From Oscillospiraceae bacterium (lineage in GTDB: Bacteria; Bacillota; Clostridia; Oscillospirales; Oscillospiraceae), in contig CACZSJ010000175.1 in assembly GCA_902783825.1 (NCBI GenBank), positions 1 through 5,698 on the forward strand: 5,698 bases of DNA, read 5' to 3'. The stretch's first letter is position 1. Every line of letters starts with the position of its first letter. The notes beneath the pieces are model-generated. The model was not told the origin of the DNA. It saw nothing but the letters and a program-made list of their open reading frames with translations, and made no database searches. A program made the translations under genes and the position numbers. Below are positions 1-5,640 of this stretch, in pieces.

Positions 1-2465
1 CCGTTGACATCGTCGCGCAGGGCGATCAGCCGCTCCCAGCGGGCCATCTCACCAGTGCCCAGGGCGTAGTCGGCAAAGGGCTGGTTCATGCAGTTGAGCA
101 CCACGTTGCGAGGATCATCGCCCTTACGATGGGGCATGGCCAGCCAGATTTCATCGCAGGTAAAGGCCAGGATCGGCGCGAACATCTTCGTCATGGTATC
201 CAGAATCAGATACAGCGCCGTCTGGGCGCTGCGGCGCCCAAGGCCATCCTTTTCCTCGCAGTAGAGGCGATCCTTGATGATGTCCAGATAGAAGCTGCTC
301 AGATCCACCACGCAGAAGTCGTTGATCAGGTGAGAAATCACGTGGAACTCGTAGTCCCGATACGCGGCGTCCACCTTCCGGATCAAGTCGTTGAGCCTGG
401 TAATGGCCCAGCGGTCCAGGGGGGCCATCTGCTGCGGCGGAACCAGATCGTCGGCGTTAAAGCCGTCCAGGTTGCCCAGGCAGTAGCGCGCGGTGTTCCG
501 GAACTTGAGGTAATTCTGGCTCAGCTGCTTAAAGATCTCCTTGGAGCAGCGCACGTCCACATGATAGTCGGCAGAGCCGGCCCAGAGGCGCAGAAGATCG
601 GCGCCGAACTCATTGACGATTTCGGAGGGATCCATGCCGTTGCCCAGGGATTTGTGCATGGCCTTGCCCTCTCCGTCCACGGTCCAGCCGTGGGTCAGGC
701 ATTCCTGATAGGGCGCGCCCTTGCCCAGGGCGCCCACCGCAACCAGCAGGGAGGATTGGAACCAGCCGCGATACTGATCGCCGCCCTCGATATACATGGT
801 CGAAGGCCAGAAGCCCTGGTCCCGCTGCATGGCGGCAAAATGGGTGGAGCCGGAGTCAAACCAGCCGTCCAGGGTGTCGGTTTCTTTGGTGAAGTGCTTG
901 CCACCGCAGTGAGGGCAGACAAAACCCTGGGGCAGGATATCCGCCGCTTCCCGGTCAAACCAGGCGTTGCTGCCTTCCTGCTCGAACATGGAGGCGACGG
1001 CTTCGATGCTCTCGGCAGTGCAGACAGGCTTGCCGCAGTCGTCGCAGTAAAACACCGGAATGGGAAGCCCCCAGCGCCGCTGGCGGGAAATGCACCAGTC
1101 GCTGCGCTCCCGGATCATGGCGCCCATGCGCTCTTTGCCCCAGGCGGGCAGCCAGCGCACCTGCTCACAAGCCTGGATGGCCTCGTCCTTAAAGGAATCC
1201 ACCGAGCAGAACCACTGAGGCGTGGCGCGGAAAATGATGGGCTTCTTGCAGCGCCAGCAATGAGGGTAGCTGTGGACAATTTCTTCAGAGGCGAAGAGCA
1301 TGCCGCTTTCCTTCATATCGGCCAAGATGACAGGGTTGGACTCCTCCGTGCTCAGCCCGGCGTATTTGCCGGCATAGTCGGTGTGGCGACCCTGGTCGTC
1401 TACCGGGACCACCATCTCCAGGCCGTAGCGCAGACAGGTGAGATAGTCGTCCGCGCCGAAGCCGGGCGCGGTGTGCACACAGCCGGTGCCGGAGTCCATG
1501 GTCACGTAGTCTGCCAGCATAAGCAGGGAGGTTTTGGGCAGGAAGGGATGATCCGCCAGCATATGCTCAAAGAAGGAGCCCTTGTGGGTCTCTACGATCT
1601 CATAGCTGTCAATGCCGCCGGCGCTCATAACGGATTTGACCAGCGTTTCTGCCATGATGTACATCTCGCCGGAAGGAACCCGGACGATGGCGTAGTCGTC
1701 TCCCGGGCTCAGGGTGATGCCCAGGTTGCCGGGCAGCGTCCAGGTGGTGGTGGTCCAGATCAGGAAAAAGAGCTTGCTTTTATCCAGATGGGAAAGCTGG
1801 CCCTTGTCGTCGTGTACGGGGAACTTCACGTAGGCGGTGGTACAGGGATCATCCTGGTATTCGATTTCCGCTTCGGCCAGGGCGGTCTCGTCATGGGCGC
1901 ACCAGTAAACCGGCTTGAGGCCCTTGTAGATGTGACCGTTGAGATACATCTTGCCGAAAATCCGCACCTCATCGGCTTCAAAGCCCTTGTCCATGGTGCG
2001 ATAGGGATGCTCCCAGTCGCCCACTACGCCCAGTCGCTTAAAGCCGGCCATCTGACGGTGAATATATTTCTCCGCATAGGCCTGGCAGGCAGAACGGAAG
2101 TCCGCCACGCTAAGAGTCTTATGGATGCGGCCCTGCTCTTTGATGATGGCGCTTTCAATGGGCATGCCGTGGTTGTCCCAGCCGGGGATATAGGGGACGT
2201 GATAGCCGCGCATCATATAGGAGCGGTTGATGAAATCCTTCAGGGCCTTGTTGAGGGCGTGGCCCATGTGAATATCGCCGTTGGAGAAGGGAGGGCCGTC
2301 GTGCAGATTGAACAGGGGCAGACCCTCGGACTTTTTCAGATGCTCGTTATACACGTCCAGCTCTTCCCAACGCTTGAGCATGTCCGGCTCCCGCTTGGGC
2401 AGGCCGGCGCGCATGGGAAAGTCGGTTTTTGGCAGATTTAAGGTGGCGTTGTAGTCTTTGGACAT
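1..2465 (-). CDS. ileS: Isoleucyl-tRNA synthetase, 3' end cut by the window edge
   Basis: Class I aminoacyl-tRNA synthetase that charges tRNA-Ile in the cytoplasm and edits misactivated valine. The frame is open from ATG at 2465 to the window edge, giving 821 codons; the family usually has about 920-960 residues, so only the C-terminal tail, often zinc-binding, is missing. Visible landmarks are the HIGH motif as HMGH (residues 66-69) within DGPPFSNGDIHMGH; the editing-domain threonine-rich peptide WTTTTWTLPGN (237-247); the editing-site segment HTAPGFGADD (331-340) with the His and Asp used for hydrolytic proofreading; WCISRQRRWG (457-466); WFDSG; and the KMSKS loop as KAMHKS (601-606). HMGH, the MHKS form of KMSKS and the overall layout fit the bacterial IleRS type. 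A GGAGA ribosome site (2475-2479) lies 9 bases before the ATG. No stop or frameshift was found in the part present. The identification is secure; substrate and editing roles are family knowledge. Confidence 0.98.
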   Translation of the reverse strand, partial: MSKDYNATLNLPKTDFPMRAGLPKREPDMLKRWEELDVYNEHLKKSEGLPLFNLHDGPPFSNGDIHMGHALNKALKDFINRSYMMRGYHVPYIPGWDNHGMPIESAIIKEQGRIHKTLSVADFRSACQAYAEKYIHRQMAGFKRLGVVGDWEHPYRTMDKGFEADEVRIFGKMYLNGHIYKGLKPVYWCAHDETALAEAEIEYQDDPCTTAYVKFPVHDDKGQLSHLDKSKLFFLIWTTTTWTLPGNLGITLSPGDDYAIVRVPSGEMYIMAETLVKSVMSAGGIDSYEIVETHKGSFFEHMLADHPFLPKTSLLMLADYVTMDSGTGCVHTAPGFGADDYLTCLRYGLEMVVPVDDQGRHTDYAGKYAGLSTEESNPVILADMKESGMLFASEEIVHSYPHCWRCKKPIIFRATPQWFCSVDSFKDEAIQACEQVRWLPAWGKERMGAMIRERSDWCISRQRRWGLPIPVFYCDDCGKPVCTAESIEAVASMFEQEGSNAWFDREAADILPQGFVCPHCGGKHFTKETDTLDGWFDSGSTHFAAMQRDQGFWPSTMYIEGGDQYRGWFQSSLLVAVGALGKGAPYQECLTHGWTVDGEGKAMHKSLGNGMDPSEIVNEFGADLLRLWAGSADYHVDVRCSKEIFKQLSQNYLKFRNTARYCLGNLDGFNADDLVPPQQMAPLDRWAITRLNDLIRKVDAAYRDYEFHVISHLINDFCVVDLSSFYLDIIKDRLYCEEKDGLGRRSAQTALYLILDTMTKMFAPILAFTCDEIWLAMPHRKGDDPRNVVLNCMNQPFADYALGTGEMARWERLIALRDDVN

Positions 2466-2474
2466 AATACAGAA

Positions 2475-2479
2475 TCTCC
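2475..2479 (-). promoter_or_regulatory. Ribosome binding site of ileS
   Basis: GGAGA on the minus strand, 9 bases before the ATG at 2465. It supports this start for ileS. The leader between it and the hairpin at 2559-2586 is rich in C and T on the minus strand, and no clear -35/-10 pair was found in it. Confidence 0.75.
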
Positions 2480-2544
2480 AATTTCTATGAAAAGTTGGGG
2501 AAACGCGAGAAATATGGCAAAAAGAACCAAGAGAGAAAGGGCTC

Positions 2545-2586
2545 AAAATACCAAACAGCGGGGCGCGCGCAGCAGCGCTCGCCCCG
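2545..2586 (-). terminator. Probable intrinsic terminator after divIVA
   Basis: In the 143-bp gap between divIVA and ileS, bases 2559-2586 form a GC-rich hairpin. The outer stem is 7 bp (CGGGGCG with CGCCCCG), followed by one mismatch, a 4-bp GCGC stem and a 4-base loop. On the minus strand it is followed by CTGTTTGGTATTTT, a broken U-tract. It starts 22 bases after the divIVA stop, the expected place for an operon end. The interrupted U-run makes it imperfect, so read-through into ileS is possible. The plus-strand side has no T-run, so it is not a terminator in that direction. Confidence 0.55.
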
Positions 2587-2608
2587 TGATGTTAGCTAGG
2601 GAAAAGGC

Positions 2609-3250
2609 TCAAACGGTGAACGGCTGAGTGTTCCCGAACTGTTCGAGAACATCGTCCACAGATTCTTCCGCAGGGGCCAGATCGATATCGAAAGCGGGGT
2701 CGGGCTGTGCATTGGCCACGGTGCTCTCAATACGGCGAACGGCGTCCTCCACAAGATCGGCGCCCGGGGCGGCCGGAGCCGGGACCGGAACATCGGGAAC
2801 CATATCCTTGCTGATGGCCTCCAGGTTTTGCAGCTGCTGACCGCACAGGGCGCGAATCTCCTCAAAGAACTTGGCCGTGGCAGCCTTGGCGCTGTCCAGA
2901 CGGCGCTCCTGCCGAAGCGTCTCTTCCTCAATGGAGCCAACCTTGGCACGAACCTGTTCCTCGGCTTCAGCCAGCATGGCATCTGCGCGCAGGCGGGCGT
3001 CACTCTCAATCTGCACCGCCAGCTTCTGGGCGGACAGGATCGCCATATTCAGCGCCTCTTCGTTGGCGCGATACTCCTCGATCTTGTCCACAAGAACCTT
3101 CATTTTGCTCTTGAGAACGGCGTTCTCCTTCTGAGAGGCGGTAATATCGTCCGCCAGCTCCTCCAGAAAATCGTCCACAGAAGCCATGTCGTAGCCGTTG
3201 AGGCGGGACTTTTCAAAGGTCTTTTCGCGAATGTCCTGTGCGGTAATCAT
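2609..3250 (-). CDS. divIVA: DivIVA-family cell-division/polarity scaffold protein
   Basis: Coiled-coil scaffold that binds curved membrane at division sites and poles and recruits partners. From ATG at 3250 it has 213 residues. The N-terminal domain begins MITAQDIREKTFEK (1-14), followed by GYD and VDDFLEEL (19-32), the typical DivIVA membrane-binding module. Residues about 33-145 are Glu/Lys/Ala-rich heptad-like coiled coil, including the family segment NEEALNMAILSAQKLA. A Pro/Ala linker (VPVPAPAAPGAD) and an acidic tail follow. A GTG at 3262 in the same frame would add four residues, but it lies inside the ribosome site AAAGGTGG (3259-3266), which sits 8 bases before ATG 3250, so the ATG is preferred. 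The loop between FEK and GYD reads SRLN, without the Phe found at this place in Bacillus subtilis DivIVA. It lies 39 bp after sepF and is probably the last gene of the operon. The family is clear; partners in this organism are unknown. Confidence 0.93.
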   Translation of the reverse strand: MITAQDIREKTFEKSRLNGYDMASVDDFLEELADDITASQKENAVLKSKMKVLVDKIEEYRANEEALNMAILSAQKLAVQIESDARLRADAMLAEAEEQVRAKVGSIEEETLRQERRLDSAKAATAKFFEEIRALCGQQLQNLEAISKDMVPDVPVPAPAAPGADLVEDAVRRIESTVANAQPDPAFDIDLAPAEESVDDVLEQFGNTQPFTV

Positions 3251-3258
3251 ATCTTTAT

Positions 3259-3266
3259 CCACCTTT
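3259..3266 (-). promoter_or_regulatory. Ribosome binding site that fixes the divIVA start
   Basis: AAAGGTGG on the minus strand, 8 bases before ATG 3250. The upstream in-frame GTG (3260-3262) is part of this site and so is unlikely to be the start codon. An automatic longest-ORF call would place the start four codons too early. Confidence 0.8.
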
Positions 3267-3289
3267 CAAAGATTTCTGTGTATACGGAA

Positions 3290-3862
3290 TTAAAAATATT
3301 GACCGTCGCTCTCAGGCTGATCTGCCTGGGCGCCGAGAATATCCACATTCTGGGGGGTGACAAAATAGGTTTTTGCGGAGATCGGCGTAATCTTTCCCTG
3401 CAGGGCAAAGGCGATGCCGGAGAGAAAGTCCAACAGGCGTCGGGCGTTTTCTGTGGGGATGCCCTCCAGGGTCATCACCACGGAACGGCCCTGGTTGAGC
3501 TGATTGACCAGATCGCCCGCTTCGTCAAAGGTCTTGGGATTGAAGAGGATCACCTGGGTTTCGGTGCCGCCGTACTCCACCACCCGCTCCCGATAGGACT
3601 TGGAGCGGCCGGCTTTCTTCGCGCCGCGATTGCCAAACAGGCCGCCGCCCTCGTTGGGGGCCTTGCCGGTCTTGCGCTTGTCGGCCTTGGCTTTGGCGGC
3701 CGGGGCTGCGGCGGGTTCGGAAGCAAAACTGTTTTCAAAATTTGCCTGCACGCTACCGGGCTGTGTAGACTGACTGGAGCCGAAGTCGTCATCCTCGCCG
3801 AAAAAATCGTCGTCCTCGTCGTAGGGCTGTGTAAGTTTTCTCAGTTCATCCATGAACCCCAT
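3290..3862 (-). CDS. sepF: SepF, FtsZ membrane anchor / Z-ring assembly protein
   Basis: Cytoplasmic division protein that tethers FtsZ filaments to the membrane and bundles them at the septum. The 190-residue product starts MGFMDELRKLTQPYDEDDD, a short amphipathic N-terminal segment followed by an acidic stretch, as in known SepF proteins. Residues about 28-92 form a low-complexity Ala/Lys/Gly-rich linker. Residues about 93-176 form the SepF core, with VILFNPKTFDEA (104-115), the strand QGRSVVMTLEG, the helix NARRLLDFLSGIAFALQG (139-156) and the end strand FVTPQNVDI (167-175). The ATG at 3862 has GGAGG (3870-3874) 7 bases upstream; the in-frame ATG at 3853 lacks such a site. The gene lies between yggS and divIVA, the usual Firmicutes context. 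A consensus promoter inside yggS (4037-4065) points at it, leaving an inferred leader of roughly 170 bases. Confidence 0.96.
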   Translation of the reverse strand: MGFMDELRKLTQPYDEDDDFFGEDDDFGSSQSTQPGSVQANFENSFASEPAAAPAAKAKADKRKTGKAPNEGGGLFGNRGAKKAGRSKSYRERVVEYGGTETQVILFNPKTFDEAGDLVNQLNQGRSVVMTLEGIPTENARRLLDFLSGIAFALQGKITPISAKTYFVTPQNVDILGAQADQPESDGQYF

Positions 3863-3907
3863 GGTCAGGCCTCCAAGCTATAGTGTGCGGCAGGGAGCAG
3901 GAATTGT

Positions 3908-4615
3908 TTATCCGTTTTCCTTCCCGGTTGGGCGCGCACCAAAGATCGCCGTTCCGATGCGAACCAGGTTTGCGCCCCAGGCAATTGCCTCGGTAAAATC
4001 ACCGGACATGCCCATGGACAAAAAATCCATAGATACATTATCGTATTTTTTTTCTCCATTGTCAACAAAAAGCTTTTCCATTCGACAAAAAAATGGGCGA
4101 TTTTCTTCCGGAAAGGTGCAGATGGGAGGAATTGCCATTAAGCCGCGGACCCGAAGGCCCGGCAGAGAGGAAGCAAATTCCAAGGCCTGCGGGATCTCTT
4201 CCGGGGAAAAACCGGCTTTGGAAAGCTCTCCGCCCACGTTAACCTCCAGCAGCACGTCCTGCACCAGGCCTCGCTGGGCGGCGACGCGGGAGACCGTCGC
4301 CAGAAGCGGCAGACTGTCGGCTCCGTGAATCAGTGCCGCCAGGCCCACCACTTGTTTGACTTTGTTTTTCTGCAGATGACCGATGAAATGCAGCGGCGCG
4401 CCTGCATAGGCGCCCAGAGCCTGCTTCTCCAGCATTTCCTGCACTCGGTTTTCTCCGCAGACGTCCACGCCCGCGGCGATGGCCTCCCGGACGCGGTTCG
4501 CATCGTTCATTTTGGTAGCGGCCACCAGGAGGATGTCGGCAGGATCCCGTCCGGCCGCCGCGGCAGCGTCGGCGATGCGAGCCTTCACGGCCGCCACGTT
4601 TTCAGCGATACCCAT
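3908..4615 (-). CDS. yggS: YggS/YlmE-family pyridoxal phosphate homeostasis protein
   Basis: Small single-domain PLP-binding protein (COG0325/PLPBP family) that keeps PLP and amino-/keto-acid pools in balance; no enzyme reaction is established. It has 235 residues, the normal length. Lys35 in VAATK is the expected Schiff-base lysine. Other family marks are GENRVQE (54-60), HFIGHLQKNK (76-85), VNVGGELSKAGF (125-136), GLMAIPP (158-164), LSMGMSGD (199-206) for phosphate binding, and VRIGTAIFG (218-226). The residue before GENRVQE is Cys53, where Phe is frequent. ATG 4615 is preceded by GAGGG (4623-4627) at 7 bases. The start lies only 3 bp after the upstream stop, so translation is probably coupled. 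The stretch coding for residues about 176-196 is much more AT-rich than the rest and contains the promoter at 4037-4065. Location next to sepF is common in Gram-positive genomes. Confidence 0.96.
   Translation of the reverse strand: MGIAENVAAVKARIADAAAAAGRDPADILLVAATKMNDANRVREAIAAGVDVCGENRVQEMLEKQALGAYAGAPLHFIGHLQKNKVKQVVGLAALIHGADSLPLLATVSRVAAQRGLVQDVLLEVNVGGELSKAGFSPEEIPQALEFASSLPGLRVRGLMAIPPICTFPEENRPFFCRMEKLFVDNGEKKYDNVSMDFLSMGMSGDFTEAIAWGANLVRIGTAIFGARPTGKENG
4037..4065 (-). promoter_or_regulatory. Internal sigma-A-type promoter within yggS, facing sepF-divIVA
   Basis: On the minus strand there is TTGACA (4060-4065, six of six to consensus), then exactly 17 bases, then GATAAT (4037-4042, five of six). 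Transcription would begin near base 4030, about 168 bases before the sepF ATG, and run through sepF and divIVA. The site lies in an AT-rich patch of an otherwise GC-rich gene, over yggS codons 184-193, between the recognisable GLMAIPP and LSMGMS motifs. The motif is seen directly; activity is inferred. Chance occurrence cannot be excluded, but the match and spacing are unusually good. Confidence 0.7.
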
Positions 4616-4618
4616 AGT

Positions 4619-5320
4619 TTATCCCTCTTTTTCCCGTATCATAAGGGGCAGCGCCCCGGAAAGAACCAGGTCTGCCTGGCATTTGCGCAGGGAAAGACAG
4701 TCAGCACCGCCCTCTGTCAGGCGAAACAGCAGGGCGCGCTGCCCGTCCGCTGCGGGGCTGACCCACAGGAGCCGTGCAGGAAGCAGCCGTCGGATTTCGG
4801 CAAACTGCAGCCGGCAACGCCGTCCGGCGGGCAGAGAAAAGCCCTCGTCGGCCAGGGCGGCAAAATACCAGTCCTGCTCCAGCACCAGGCGTCCATAAGC
4901 GCCGGCTCGCTCCCGGGGCGCGCTGTCGAGCAGCGCTTGGAGCGCGGCGACCTCCAGCGTCTCCGCCTCCGGCGGCTCCAGATGCTCCCAACCGTCCCAG
5001 TCGGCAAAAAACACGGCGGAGGCTTCCGTACACACCGCCTTGCCACCGGCGGTGACGGCTACCTCGCCGCCCCTGGGCAAACGCTGCCCGCTCTCCGCCA
5101 GCTCACGCACCGGACGGCGGGCGCAGAGCAGCCGCTCCCGCCGGATGGCGATGCCCTGCAGCTGTAAAAGCGCCGGCGCCGCGGCGGGCTGTGCGTCCGG
5201 CTGCGGCAGCAGCACCAGGCGCCCATAGAGTGCGGCGCCGATCCAGGCGCAGACTGCAAGAAACAGCAATGCCGTGACGATGGGAAAAAAGGAGGAGCCG
5301 GCCCACTTATGTATTCGCAT
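4619..5320 (-). CDS. Single-pass membrane protein, shortened HlyD-like adaptor (tentative)
   Basis: 233 residues. Residues 1-10 are a basic N-terminus, about 11-32 form one hydrophobic helix (FFPIVTALLFLAVCAWIG), and the rest should lie outside the membrane. Two parts resemble HlyD-type adaptors that often occur beside yggS/sepF in Clostridia: LLQLQGIAIRRE (51-62), followed by a lipoyl-like strand region, and YGRLVLEQDWYFAAL (142-156) with a beta-rich stretch up to about residue 228. Homologues as I remember them are about 400 residues, with a long helical hairpin and a further C-terminal beta domain. Here the hairpin region is short (about 105-140) and the protein stops near the usual 'GLxVP' position (ALPLMIREKEG). 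It may therefore be a reduced form. The start ATG (5320) overlaps the hfq 3' end by 14 bp, with GGAG 4 bases before it, and the stop is 3 bp before yggS. No ABC transporter partner is visible. The family assignment is from pattern memory only; function is unknown. Confidence 0.6.
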   Translation of the reverse strand: MRIHKWAGSSFFPIVTALLFLAVCAWIGAALYGRLVLLPQPDAQPAAAPALLQLQGIAIRRERLLCARRPVRELAESGQRLPRGGEVAVTAGGKAVCTEASAVFFADWDGWEHLEPPEAETLEVAALQALLDSAPRERAGAYGRLVLEQDWYFAALADEGFSLPAGRRCRLQFAEIRRLLPARLLWVSPAADGQRALLFRLTEGGADCLSLRKCQADLVLSGALPLMIREKEG

Positions 5321-5534
5321 CCAGCTCCAGCACTTTGGGCGAAACTACGGTGGAAATGGCGTGTTTATAGATCAGCTGTTGTTTGCCGTCGGTGTCCAGC
5401 ACCACGGTGAATCCGTCAAAGCCTCGGACAACGCCGCGCATTTGAAAGCCGTTCATCAAAAACAAGGTGACCTGAAGCCGATCCCGCCGGGCCTGGTTGA
5501 GGAAAAGATCCTGTAGCGATTGTGTTTTCTGCAT
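5307..5534 (-). CDS. hfq: RNA-binding protein Hfq
   Basis: Hexameric Sm-like RNA chaperone that binds U-rich 3' ends and A-rich sequences and can affect sRNA-mRNA pairing. At 75 residues it is close to the 73-residue Bacillus protein and lacks the long tail of enterobacterial Hfq. The Sm1 motif spans about 8-50 (QDLFLNQARRDR, then FLMNGFQMRGVVRGFDGFTVVL) and the Sm2 motif is YKHAIST (56-62). Gln8, Asp9, Phe39, Phe42, Tyr56, Lys57 and His58 match the proximal-face RNA site, and Arg16/Arg17/Arg19 give a basic rim. AAGGAG (5545-5550) lies 10 bases before the ATG. It follows a probable miaA, the usual neighbour of hfq, and a hairpin (5559-5585) sits just before its ribosome site. Its stop falls inside the next gene. 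Hfq's importance in Clostridia is variable and not shown here. Confidence 0.97.
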   Translation of the reverse strand: MQKTQSLQDLFLNQARRDRLQVTLFLMNGFQMRGVVRGFDGFTVVLDTDGKQQLIYKHAISTVVSPKVLELDANT

Positions 5535-5544
5535 GGTTGTATGA

Positions 5545-5550
5545 CTCCTT
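5545..5550 (-). promoter_or_regulatory. Ribosome binding site of hfq
   Basis: AAGGAG on the minus strand, 10 bases before the hfq ATG (5534) and 8 bases after the leader hairpin ends. This closeness means that a protein bound at the dyad, or a stable stem, could influence ribosome access. Confidence 0.8.
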
Positions 5551-5558
5551 CTATCTTG

Positions 5559-5585
5559 TAGTATATCTGCGGTGCAGATACACTA
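5559..5585 (-). promoter_or_regulatory. Dyad / hairpin in the hfq leader
   Basis: On the minus strand, TAGTGTATCTGC (5574-5585), the three-base centre ACC, then GCAGATATACTA (5559-5570). As RNA this gives a 12-bp stem with one G-U pair and a 3-base loop; as DNA it is an 11-of-12 inverted repeat whose seven innermost pairs are perfect (TATCTGC/GCAGATA). It ends 8 bases before the hfq ribosome site. No U-tract follows, so it is not a terminator. It also contains TATAGT and TATACT, which resemble -10 boxes, but no matching -35 was found at 16-18 bp. It may be a repressor operator or a leader stem-loop affecting hfq translation or mRNA stability. Confidence 0.6.
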
Positions 5586-5640
5586 TATGATAGCGCGGAG
5601 CGGTGGCGCTTTCCCGTCGAAAAAAGGCGGTCAGCGTGAT

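Noticed and set aside
129..2441. A 770-codon open frame on the plus strand antisense to ileS
   Set aside because: It is in exact codon register with ileS and stays open only because ileS avoids TTA, CTA and TCA codons; its stop is the complement of the TTA at ileS codon 9. The product is His/Gly/Ala-rich without any family pattern, whereas the minus strand has all IleRS motifs.
3279..3307. TATACA as a -10 box just upstream of divIVA
   Set aside because: It matches the consensus at four of six bases, and the sequence 16-17 bp upstream (GACGGT/ACGGTC) does not resemble a -35 box.
2828..3883. A 351-codon plus-strand open frame across divIVA and sepF
   Set aside because: It is an antisense shadow of two well-recognised genes and spans the gap between them; the product shows no recognisable domain and no plus-strand promoter was seen.
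4645..4657. GGGGC-AGC-GCCCC inverted repeat just before yggS
   Set aside because: It is only a 5-bp stem, lies within the coding end of the membrane-protein gene, and has no U-tract. It is common by chance in GC-rich DNA.
4325..5167. A 280-codon plus-strand open frame across yggS and the membrane-protein gene
   Set aside because: It is low-complexity and rich in Gln, Gly and Arg, typical of antisense translation of GC-rich codons, and conflicts with the clear YggS motifs on the other strand.
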